This document shows, piece by piece, positions 1 through 5,520 of a stretch of 5,520 nt of DNA. The notes below the pieces were generated by a model. That model ran no database searches. It worked only from the letters and a program-made list of their open reading frames with translations, and was not told the DNA's origin. Within the stretch, counting starts at the first letter, position 1; each line of letters starts with the position of its first letter. Origin of the DNA: an uncultured Eubacteriales bacterium (GTDB lineage Bacteria > Bacillota > Clostridia > Oscillospirales > Acutalibacteraceae); the NCBI GenBank assembly GCA_934486915.1, contig CAKSRC010000056.1, positions 1-5,520 on the forward strand, given 5' to 3'. Both the position numbers and the translations under genes were made by a program.

Positions 1-597
1 TGCAACTATAGATATATGTTTTGAAAATATTGAAAACACATAAGAATTATTGGGGTCAACCAATCCGCCAACAGCACCTACTATGCCGTTTGACTGCGCT
101 AGAGTACCTATACCGCACACAGCAACTACTGCACCAAAAAAAGCAAAAAGCTTAGCAAGCCAAATATATTTCTTGCCCATTCCATGTTCTATATAATAAA
201 AGGCTCCACCTAAAACATGGTTGTCTTCGTCTATGTGTCTGTATTTTACTGAAAGCAATCCCTCAGCATATTTTGTGGCCATACCAAAAAATGCTGCTAC
301 ACACATCCAAAAGAGTGCACCGGGTCCGCCTAAAGAAATAGCTGTCGCAACACCTACTATATTTCCCGTACCTATTGTGGCCGACAAAGTAGTACAAAGC
401 GCCGCAAAACTTGAAACTTCCCCGCTTGAACCTTCCTCGTCCTTGAGCATAAACTTAAAAGCCTTTGGCAAATACTTAATTTGAAAAAACTTAAGCCTAC
501 ATGAATAATAAACACCAACAAACAATATCAAAACTATCAATATAGGGCCCCAAACCCAAGAATCTATAGTTTCTAAGCAATCATTAACAATCCTCAT
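1..597 (-). CDS. AGCS-family sodium:alanine/glycine symporter, N-terminal part (gene runs off left edge)
   Basis: The first 199 codons are visible and the frame stays open to the window edge. The family imports alanine, glycine or D-alanine with Na+ across the cytoplasmic membrane and usually has about 450-480 residues, so over half is missing. Seen: a first hydrophobic segment near residues 17-33 (GPILIVLILFVGVYYSC), then the family core SATIGTGNIVGVATAI (72-87), GGPGALFW (90-97) and GMATKYAEGLLSVKYR (105-120). GTGNI and the GGPGA-FWM stretch are hallmarks of the family and lie near its Na+/substrate site. The ATG at 597 is chosen because AGGGGG (608-603) lies 5 nt upstream; an in-frame TTG immediately before it sits too close to that site. 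It has its own promoter and a hairpin-bearing leader, and is separated from the upstream operon by a terminator. The exact substrate cannot be told from this part. Family assignment is confident. Confidence 0.93.
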   Translation of the reverse strand, partial: MRIVNDCLETIDSWVWGPILIVLILFVGVYYSCRLKFFQIKYLPKAFKFMLKDEEGSSGEVSSFAALCTTLSATIGTGNIVGVATAISLGGPGALFWMCVAAFFGMATKYAEGLLSVKYRHIDEDNHVLGGAFYYIEHGMGKKYIWLAKLFAFFGAVVAVCGIGTLAQSNGIVGAVGGLVDPNNSYVFSIFSKHISIVA

Positions 598-602
598 CAA
601 AT

Positions 603-608
603 CCCCCT
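603..608 (-). promoter_or_regulatory. Ribosome binding site of the symporter gene
   Basis: AGGGGG on the minus strand, 5 nt before the ATG at 597. It decides between two adjacent in-frame start codons: the TTG at 600-598 would leave only 2 nt of spacing, so the ATG is preferred. It lies just after the T-rich tail of the leader hairpin, so transcripts that stop at that hairpin would lack it. Confidence 0.7.
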
Positions 609-620
609 AAAAGTATTTAT

Positions 621-658
621 AATAAAAAGAAAAAGAACCTAAAACCAAAGGTTCCTTT
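621..658 (-). terminator. Terminator-like hairpin in the symporter leader (possible attenuator)
   Basis: On the minus strand AAAGGAACCT (658-649) pairs with AGGTTCTTTT (640-631), with one internal mismatch and an 8-nt loop. It is followed by a U-rich tract (TTTTTCTTTTT, down to about 624). This is the layout of a Rho-independent terminator. It lies between the predicted promoter and the start codon of the symporter gene, so it would act inside that gene's own leader. On the plus strand the same hairpin has no T-run after it, and no plus-strand gene lies nearby. The structure is seen directly; conditional control is inference. Confidence 0.65.
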
Positions 659-698
659 GCACACCTAATTTATCAATAAGATCGCAAAATAATATAAT

Positions 699-727
699 AT
701 TATACCATAAAACAACACACAATGCAA
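699..727 (-). promoter_or_regulatory. Sigma-A type promoter of the symporter gene
   Basis: The minus strand has TTGCAT (727-722), a 17-nt spacer, then TATAAT (704-699), a perfect -10 box with a good -35 box at ideal spacing. Transcription should start near 690-693, giving a leader of about 95 nt before the ATG at 597. It lies just downstream of the terminator that ends the preceding operon, so the symporter appears to be transcribed separately. No operator palindrome was seen over the promoter. Confidence 0.78.
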
Positions 728-763
728 ATTATGGAACATAATACATTATTTATTTAAATGTAT

Positions 764-800
764 AAGAAAAAAGGTATCGTACTTAATCTACGATACCTTT
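764..800 (-). terminator. Rho-independent terminator of the Gld-type ABC operon
   Basis: On the minus strand AAAGGTATCGT (800-790) pairs perfectly with ACGATACCTTT (780-770) across a 9-nt loop: an 11-bp stem followed by a run of T residues (TTTTTTCTTAT). It lies 20 nt past the stop codon of the GldG-like gene at 821, the normal position for the end of the operon. Read on the plus strand, the stem is followed by only a short T-run, so it is mainly a minus-strand terminator. Confidence 0.88.
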
Positions 801-820
801 AAATTTATAATATATTTAAT

Positions 821-2266
821 TTATTTATTCTTCCTTTTAGCCCATACAACGATGCCTGCAATTGCAACAATTATTGGTAATACAAATGTAAATATAATTC
901 CTATAACTGCTGCTTGATAGGCACTTGCTCCAAGTTCTTGGCCTTCCAATGACTTAGATTCTATTTGAATTGTATTTTCTTGATGCGTTAGTTTATTAAA
1001 CACTCCCAATGCGTAAGAAGAGTTGTTTAGTGCACCCCTTGATAAAAACGTATCATCAAAAGCTACGACTGAACCACATACTAAAACCTTGGATTGATTT
1101 TCTATGCCATCTACTTGGGTTTCCGCAATTGCCATAGCTGGTATAGGACCCTTTTTAGTGCTGTCTGCCGGTGACCAATTCTCGTCTGCATTGGACGGTA
1201 CAACTCCTGAAGTTGAAGAGGATTCTATAAGTGTAGTAACCTTCAATTCATCCAAAATTTCTATAGGATGGCTATATGGTATTGAAACCGGGATACTGGT
1301 GTTCTTTACGACGCCTGCATATTCAGAATCAGCATACTCATACACAGCATAGAATGGGCTATTGAGACTAAGTAAATTTTTAGTGTTGGTTTCGTATATT
1401 AACCCATCCCCTATTTGCATATTATATTCCTTTAAGAATTCATTTAAGTTGGGGGCTGAGGTAAGGTTTGGAGTTGCTACATAAAATAAATTTCTTGAAT
1501 AATTCCCATCGTTCTCTAAATATGCCTTTAGTTTAGAGATTGCTTCTTTGTCATAATCCCTTTTAGGCCCATAAATGATTGCGATTTGCGAATCTTTATC
1601 TATATCTTCAGTAAGTATAGATTGATCCTTAACTTCGTAATTATTTTTCTCCAACAAAGAAATAAGTGAAGAAGAATCTTCCTCATCAAAGCCCGTTATA
1701 AGAGAAAGCTTTACCTTTTTATCACTTGTAACATTCATAATAGCCGAACTTACTGCTTGTTCTGCTTGAGAAGACACTATTTGAGTACCCTGGTATGATG
1801 TTTGTACATCAAATATATCCATAGCCGAGAGTGTGGTATGATTTGAGCCTGATTTTACAACTATAGAATTAGCTTGCAAGTCCTCTCCCGTATATTCCGA
1901 AACATATGTGGGATTAGCTGCCATATCAACATACGAAAGCTTTATTTTATTTGACACTTGAGAATATTGTTTTAGGACTTGGTTTGCTTGGGCAAAATAC
2001 TCGCCGTTGTCTACAAAATTCTGCTCTGTATTAAGCACTATAATCTCTACATCTTTATCTAACTTTTCTATGAACTCCTTAGAGGTATCAGTTAGCTTGA
2101 AAGCCTTGTTGGTTGTTAAATCCCAATTAAGATTATGTGCATCCCCAAGGGCTGATACTCCCATATTTATAAGTATAGTTGCTATAATCGCAAAAATTGT
2201 AATAAGCGTACCCAATGTTGTATGCCTAAAACGTATATCTTTAAATACTTTAAATTTCTCTTTCAT
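821..2266 (-). CDS. GldG-like auxiliary membrane subunit of an ABC transporter (ABC_transp_aux type)
   Basis: This 481-residue protein has one membrane helix near the N-terminus (about 17-40, after a basic cytoplasmic start), a long predicted extracytoplasmic region (about 41-449), and a second helix near the C-terminus (about 452-474) followed by WAKRKNK, which fits a cytoplasmic end. The stretch NWDLTTNKAFKLTDTSKEFI just after the first helix is typical of the GldG/ABC_transp_aux family, where it opens a region predicted to fold like a periplasmic sensor or binding domain. No catalytic motif is seen. It follows the permease by 16 nt, and its ribosome binding site AAAGGAG (2283-2277) overlaps the permease stop codon by one base, 10 nt before the ATG, suggesting coupled translation. 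In Bacteroidota GldG works with GldF and GldA; in Firmicutes the role is unknown. It is somewhat shorter than I recall for Bacteroidota GldG. The family is fairly sure, the substrate unknown. Confidence 0.85.
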   Translation of the reverse strand: MKEKFKVFKDIRFRHTTLGTLITIFAIIATILINMGVSALGDAHNLNWDLTTNKAFKLTDTSKEFIEKLDKDVEIIVLNTEQNFVDNGEYFAQANQVLKQYSQVSNKIKLSYVDMAANPTYVSEYTGEDLQANSIVVKSGSNHTTLSAMDIFDVQTSYQGTQIVSSQAEQAVSSAIMNVTSDKKVKLSLITGFDEEDSSSLISLLEKNNYEVKDQSILTEDIDKDSQIAIIYGPKRDYDKEAISKLKAYLENDGNYSRNLFYVATPNLTSAPNLNEFLKEYNMQIGDGLIYETNTKNLLSLNSPFYAVYEYADSEYAGVVKNTSIPVSIPYSHPIEILDELKVTTLIESSSTSGVVPSNADENWSPADSTKKGPIPAMAIAETQVDGIENQSKVLVCGSVVAFDDTFLSRGALNNSSYALGVFNKLTHQENTIQIESKSLEGQELGASAYQAAVIGIIFTFVLPIIVAIAGIVVWAKRKNK

Positions 2267-2282
2267 TTACCAAACACTCCTT

Positions 2283-2987
2283 TCAACTAAATCTTCTTTT
2301 GTCAAAAACACGTATAGTGCAAAATACAAACAGTGCTGAAATAGATAAGAAAAATACTACGTCAACTAAACTGATTATACCCATAGTAAAGTTATTATAG
2401 TGTGAAGTAAACGAAAATTCTCTAATAAAATCACTAATAACGGGCACTGAAATAACGCTTGCAATTGAGTTTGACAATATTACGAAAAGGCCTACTGCCA
2501 AGCCACATATTGCTGCAATGATTTGGTTTTCAGTCAATGAGGACAAAAACATGCATATAGCTATAAGAGTGATTCCCAAAAGATATAGTCCAATAAAACT
2601 TCCTATAATAACTTGCCAATTGGGCTTTGTAAAGAATGAAATAACAATTGCATATACAAGTGTTATTGATATACCTCCCAAATACATTGAACAAGCTCCC
2701 ATATATTTACCAAACACTATAGATGTTATGCTTATAGGAGAAGTTAAGAGTGCTTGGTCTGTCTTTTGTTTTCTTTCTTCACTTATAAGTCTCATTGTAA
2801 GTATAGGAGTTAAAAATGCTACTATGGTAAATAGATTATAAAATACATAGTTTAGGCTTGCGTTATTAGAATACAATGAAGTGGCGAAAAAATAAAAACC
2901 ACCAAAAAGCCAAAATATTGCTAAATACACATAGCCTATAGCCGAAGAAAAATATGATGATATCTCTTTTTTAATTATCGCTTTCAT
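2283..2987 (-). CDS. ABC-2 type transporter permease, GldF-like
   Basis: A 234-residue integral membrane protein with about six hydrophobic segments (roughly 17-37, 50-66, 95-117, 125-147, 152-178 and 206-227). After the second segment comes EERKQKTDQALLTSP (70-84), the conserved cytoplasmic stretch of ABC-2 permeases of the GldF/YhaP type, thought to couple to the ATPase. The C-terminus ends in basic residues (RVFDKRRFS), consistent with a cytoplasmic tail. The start overlaps the end of the ATPase gene by 17 bp, and AAAGGAG (3001-2995) lies 7 nt upstream, inside the ATPase coding sequence, which supports this start and translational coupling. With the ATPase before it and the GldG-like subunit after it, it should form the membrane channel of one transporter, probably an exporter. 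The substrate cannot be inferred. Confidence 0.9.
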   Translation of the reverse strand: MKAIIKKEISSYFSSAIGYVYLAIFWLFGGFYFFATSLYSNNASLNYVFYNLFTIVAFLTPILTMRLISEERKQKTDQALLTSPISITSIVFGKYMGACSMYLGGISITLVYAIVISFFTKPNWQVIIGSFIGLYLLGITLIAICMFLSSLTENQIIAAICGLAVGLFVILSNSIASVISVPVISDFIREFSFTSHYNNFTMGIISLVDVVFFLSISALFVFCTIRVFDKRRFS

Positions 2988-4248
2988 TTGTCTTCTCCTT
3001 TACTGTTGTTTGTTTATTTTCTTCTGTTGTTGCTTTGTTTTTTCTTTTATTTACTCTCTTTGTTTCTTGCTTAGGTTCTTCCTTTGTTTCCTTTTTTATT
3101 TCTTGCTTAGGTTCTTCCTTTGCTTCCTCTTTTACTTCTTGCTTAGGTCCTTCCTTTGCTTCCTCTTTTATTTCTTGCTTAGGTCCTTCCTTTGCTTCCT
3201 CTTTTATTTCTTGCTTAGGTCCTTCCTTTGTTTCCTCTTGTTTTTCCTGCCATATTTCTTCTTCTATTTCCCCGGAAATTTCCTGAGGCTCACCTACATC
3301 CTCTTGAGTCTCATAATCGTCCTGCTCAGTAAGAGTTAGGAAGATGTCCTCTAAATCCATCTTTGAGCTTTTTAGCTCTAGGATTTGCATATTTTCTTTA
3401 GACATCTCTCTAAATATAACAGGTCTTGCGTCAGTATCATTTGAGGTAGTAATCTCGAATTCAAAAATATCATCTTCGCTATTGCCGATTTTATCCACTC
3501 CAATAACCTCTTCAAGCTCGATAAGAGCATTATATATAGCCTGCCTATCTCCCTTTATCTTAGCTATAAACTTGTTGTTTTCGCCCATGTTTTTAGATAG
3601 ATTTTCAGGCGTATCGTTTGCTACAATCTTACCCTTATTAATAACAAGAACTCTATCGCATACAGCTTGAATTTCGGATAAAATATGGGATGACAAAATT
3701 ACCGTATGTCTATCTTTAAGACCCTTTATTAAATCTCTTATTTCTATTATTTGTTTAGGGTCAAGGCCTACCGTAGGTTCATCTAATATTATGACAGCGG
3801 GGTATCCTAAAAGCGCTTGAGCTAAACCTACACGCTGCCTATATCCCTTTGAAAGATGTTTAATGATTCTATTGTAGACATCATCTATCCTAACAAGTTC
3901 GCATATTTCGTTGATATGCTCTTGCTTTGGTTCCTTTACTTTTTTTAAGTCAAACATAAAGCTTAGATATTCTTTTACTGTCATGTCCAAGTAAAGCGGA
4001 GGAATCTCCGGCAAATATCCAATTTTAGACTTAGCCTTTAACGGACATTTTAAGATATCATAGGAATCTATTAATACTTCACCTTCGCTTGAAGATATAT
4101 ATCCAGTGATTATGTTCATAGTAGTAGATTTTCCTGCGCCGTTGGGCCCTAAAAATCCCAATATCTCGCCTTTATCGACCGAAAAACTTATGTTATCAAG
4201 AACTTTTTTGCTTCCATAATATTTGGTGACATTATTTACTTCTATCAT
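2971..4248 (-). CDS. ABC transporter ATP-binding protein (GldA/CcmA-like) with repetitive charged C-terminal tail
   Basis: The 425-residue protein supplies ATP hydrolysis for the permease encoded just downstream. Residues 1-215 are a full nucleotide-binding domain: Walker A GPNGAGKST (34-42), Q-loop region GYLPEIPPLY (77-86) with Glu where many ABC ATPases have Gln, signature LSKGYRQR (132-139), Walker B VIILDEP (152-158), D-loop GLDP (161-164) and switch His188. GYLPE and LSKGY are usual in ATPases paired with ABC-2 permeases. Residues about 220-308 are the C-terminal regulatory-type domain common in this group. The remaining ~115 residues are very rich in Glu and Lys, include five 12-residue repeats (341-400), and are probably disordered. 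Typical relatives end near 300-310 residues, so the tail is an extension. The start has GGAAGGA (4264-4258) 9 nt upstream. It follows the exonuclease gene by 54 nt. Confidence 0.94.
   Translation of the reverse strand: MIEVNNVTKYYGSKKVLDNISFSVDKGEILGFLGPNGAGKSTTMNIITGYISSSEGEVLIDSYDILKCPLKAKSKIGYLPEIPPLYLDMTVKEYLSFMFDLKKVKEPKQEHINEICELVRIDDVYNRIIKHLSKGYRQRVGLAQALLGYPAVIILDEPTVGLDPKQIIEIRDLIKGLKDRHTVILSSHILSEIQAVCDRVLVINKGKIVANDTPENLSKNMGENNKFIAKIKGDRQAIYNALIELEEVIGVDKIGNSEDDIFEFEITTSNDTDARPVIFREMSKENMQILELKSSKMDLEDIFLTLTEQDDYETQEDVGEPQEISGEIEEEIWQEKQEETKEGPKQEIKEEAKEGPKQEIKEEAKEGPKQEVKEEAKEEPKQEIKKETKEEPKQETKRVNKRKNKATTEENKQTTVKEKTNESDN
2995..3001 (-). promoter_or_regulatory. Ribosome binding site of the permease gene, embedded in the ATPase coding sequence
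   Basis: AAAGGAG lies 7 nt before the ATG at 2987 and is also read as part of the ATPase codons for Val-Lys-Glu near residues 416-418. The permease start precedes the ATPase stop, giving a 17-bp overlap. Ribosomes finishing the ATPase therefore pass over this site, an arrangement that favours coupled synthesis of the two subunits. Confidence 0.75.
3049..3228 (-). repeat. Five tandem 36-bp repeats encoding 12-residue Lys/Glu/Pro units
   Basis: Five direct repeats of exactly 36 bp lie in frame within the ATPase gene. Unit 1 (3193-3228) and unit 2 (3157-3192) are identical: KEGPKQEIKEEA. Unit 3 (3121-3156) differs by one base, giving Val for Ile. Unit 4 (3085-3120) differs from unit 1 by three bases (KEEPKQEIKKET). 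Unit 5 (3049-3084) keeps only the KEEPKQE half well. A degenerate half unit can be seen at 3229-3250. Near-identity at synonymous as well as non-synonymous positions points to recent duplication by slippage or recombination. Because each unit is a multiple of three, copy-number change would keep the frame. Confidence 0.93.
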
Positions 4249-4302
4249 TTATTTCAATCCTTCCAAATAAAATTTTCATGTAACTGTTTTTAAATCTATA
4301 AT

Positions 4303-5058
4303 CTAAATATCCAAAATAAGCTCTACGGGACAATGGTCACTTCCAAATATGTCATCATGAATTATCGAATCCTTTATTTTATCCTTGATATCGCTCGAAA
4401 CAATAAAATAATCAATTCTCCATCCTGAATTATTTTTTCTTGCATTAAACCTATATGACCACCAAGTGTAGATTTGCTCCTTAGTTGGATATAAATATCT
4501 ATAAGTATCAATAAACCCGCTTTCTAAAAGCCTTGATATCTTTTCACGTTCCTCATCTGAAAAGCCCGCATTTTTTCTATTGCTCTTAGGATTTTTTAGG
4601 TCTATCTCGTTGTGAGCGACATTTAAGTCCCCACACAACACGACAGGCTTTTTGGATTTAAGATTTACAAGGTATTCTCTAAAATCATCTTCCCATTTCA
4701 TTCTATAGTCTAATCTCAAAAGCTTTTCCTTTGAGTTGGGTGTATACACGTTCACAAGGTAAAAATTCTCCATCTCTAACGTTATAACACGTCCCTCATG
4801 AGAGTGCTCTTCGATTCCTATGTCATATTGTACTGAAATAGGTTTATGTTTTGTAAAAATCGCAGTCCCGGAATAACCCCTCTTTTCCGCACTGTTAAAA
4901 TAGTGGTCATATCCCGGCGTATCAATTTGGGCTTGACCCTCTTGCATTTTCGTTTCTTGAACACAAAAAAAGTCCGCATCCAAATCATTAAATACATCCA
5001 TAAACCCCTTGCCAAGGCAAGCTCTAAGACCGTTGACATTCCATGAAACAAATTTCAT
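4303..5058 (-). CDS. xth: Exodeoxyribonuclease III (AP endonuclease, ExoIII/Xth family)
   Basis: A 251-residue cytoplasmic DNA repair enzyme that would cut DNA at abasic sites and remove 3'-blocked ends in base excision repair. It has the whole exonuclease-endonuclease-phosphatase fold motif set: SWNVNGLRA (5-13, metal-binding Asn7), QETK (34-37, metal-binding Glu35), GYSGTAIF (61-68), NVYTPNS (103-109, with catalytic Tyr105), GDLNVAH (143-149, Asp144 and Asn146), TWWSYR before WRIDYF (213-218, Asp216), and GSDHCPV (239-245, the Asp241-His242 pair). The length matches bacterial ExoIII proteins of about 250-270 residues, so it looks intact and active. TAGGAG (5070-5065) lies 6 nt before the ATG. 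It follows the asparaginase stop by 55 nt with no terminator between, so co-transcription is likely. Family assignment is very sure; whether xth or exoA is the better name depends on the species. Confidence 0.96.
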   Translation of the reverse strand: MKFVSWNVNGLRACLGKGFMDVFNDLDADFFCVQETKMQEGQAQIDTPGYDHYFNSAEKRGYSGTAIFTKHKPISVQYDIGIEEHSHEGRVITLEMENFYLVNVYTPNSKEKLLRLDYRMKWEDDFREYLVNLKSKKPVVLCGDLNVAHNEIDLKNPKSNRKNAGFSDEEREKISRLLESGFIDTYRYLYPTKEQIYTWWSYRFNARKNNSGWRIDYFIVSSDIKDKIKDSIIHDDIFGSDHCPVELILDI

Positions 5059-5113
5059 TTTATTCTCCTATAAATATATTTAAAATTAAGCTCTTTTATT
5101 ACATATACATTTA

Positions 5114-5520
5114 TTAATGCATTGTAAGCTCACCTTTTATATTTTCTTCCATTAATTTTCTTATCACTTGATAAGAGTAGTTTTTACTCAAAAGTGAATA
5201 AAGCTTTGTAACTGCAGCTTCCACTGTCATGTCATAGCCACTTACAGCCGAATTTTCAAAAAGCATCCTGCTTGTTTCGTATCGACCTATGACAGCCGAA
5301 CCCTTAATACATTGAGTGCATACAACGACGACAGTCTCATTTTCCTTAGCTTTTTTTAGAAGTCTTTCTAAGTTAGGGCCTCCCGGCACATTGCCACTGC
5401 CAAAGGCTTCTAATACTACGCCCTTGAGGTCCTTGGTGATTAACCCTTCAAAGGTTCTAAACTGTATGCCCGGGAAAATTTTAATGACGGCTATCTTATG
5501 ATTTTGAAATTCGTTTAATA
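5114..5520 (-). CDS. Type I L-asparaginase, C-terminal part (gene starts beyond right edge)
   Basis: The last 134 codons are visible. The frame is open from the window edge and ends at TAA (5116-5114). The family hydrolyses asparagine to aspartate and ammonia, usually in the cytoplasm for type I enzymes of about 330 residues, so roughly 40% is seen. Diagnostic stretches, in order, are VIKIFPGI, then LKGVVLEAFGSGNVPG, then VVVVCTQCIKGSAVIGRYE (the family usually has SQC, here TQC), then SGYDMTVEAAVTKLYSLL, and finally IKGELTMH, which matches the usual RGE-T ending. The catalytic threonines of the N-terminal half (TGGT and TDT regions) lie outside the window, so activity cannot be judged. The related archaeal GatD subunit shares this fold, but is unlikely in a bacterium. 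It is the first visible gene of the operon that continues into the exonuclease. Confidence 0.9.
   Translation of the reverse strand, partial: LNEFQNHKIAVIKIFPGIQFRTFEGLITKDLKGVVLEAFGSGNVPGGPNLERLLKKAKENETVVVVCTQCIKGSAVIGRYETSRMLFENSAVSGYDMTVEAAVTKLYSLLSKNYSYQVIRKLMEENIKGELTMH

Noticed and set aside
221..484. Plus-strand open frame of 87 codons opposite the symporter gene
   Set aside because: It is antisense to a clear AGCS-family coding sequence; no ribosome binding site or domain supports it.
619..664. Minus-strand leader peptide from a GTG at 664 (Met-Cys-Lys-Gly-Thr... ending in a Phe-rich run)
   Set aside because: No properly spaced ribosome binding site; the Phe run is just the translated U-tract of the hairpin.
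598..700. Glycine riboswitch or T-box upstream of the symporter
   Set aside because: Only about 34 nt lie between the predicted transcription start and the hairpin, and no conserved aptamer or T-box motif is visible.
758..802. Small plus-strand open frame (14 codons) starting at ATG 758
   Set aside because: It lies across the terminator stem, has no ribosome binding site and no recognisable product.
3049..3228. CRISPR-like array of regular direct repeats
   Set aside because: The 36-bp units are directly adjacent with no spacers, and are in frame inside a protein-coding gene.
3010..3339. Plus-strand open frames with Phe/Leu/Cys/Ser-rich translations opposite the ATPase tail
   Set aside because: They are the antisense of the Glu/Lys repeat codons, with low-complexity composition and no recognisable domain; the minus-strand gene is certain.
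3988..4020. Glu instead of Gln in the Q-loop of the ABC ATPase, as a possible loss of function
   Set aside because: GYLPE is common in ATPases paired with ABC-2 permeases, and all other nucleotide-binding motifs are intact.
5059..5113. Separate promoter or terminator between asparaginase and exonuclease III genes
   Set aside because: The gap is AT-rich, but no hairpin with T-run and no well-spaced -35/-10 pair could be seen.

Overview
The window looks like chromosomal DNA of a low-GC Gram-positive anaerobe, probably a member of the Clostridia or Tissierellia. This is an inference from AT-rich intergenic DNA, frequent ATA and AGA codons, strong AGGAG-type ribosome binding sites, TTG/TATAAT-type promoter elements, Rho-independent terminators and the gene families present. 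The genus cannot be named from this sequence. Every supported gene lies on the minus strand, so transcription runs from the right edge (5520) to the left edge (1).

Right part (5520 to about 770): a probable operon in the order asparaginase (3' part only), exodeoxyribonuclease III, ABC transporter ATPase, ABC-2 type permease, and a GldG-like auxiliary membrane protein. The gaps are 55 nt, 54 nt, a 17-bp overlap and 16 nt. No terminator was found between the genes. A clear intrinsic terminator follows the last gene at about 764-800. The last three genes form a complete Gld-type ABC transporter: cytoplasmic ATPase, six-helix permease, and a membrane-anchored GldG/ABC_transp_aux subunit. In Bacteroidota the related proteins serve gliding motility. 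In Firmicutes the role and substrate of such systems are not established, and nothing here points to gliding. The first two genes, asparagine deamidation and abasic-site/3'-end DNA repair, have no obvious functional link to the transporter.

Left part (about 730 to 1): a separate unit with its own promoter (TTGCAT, 17-nt spacer, TATAAT), a roughly 95-nt leader that contains a terminator-like hairpin, and the first 199 codons of an AGCS-family sodium:alanine/glycine symporter that runs off the left edge.

The most unusual features are two. One is the C-terminal tail of the ABC ATPase, which carries five 12-residue Lys/Glu/Pro/Gln repeats encoded by nearly identical 36-bp DNA repeats and also contains the ribosome binding site of the permease gene. 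The other is the possible transcription attenuator in the symporter leader. I see no RNA genes, mobile elements, CRISPR arrays or convincing new defence or mobile system in this window.
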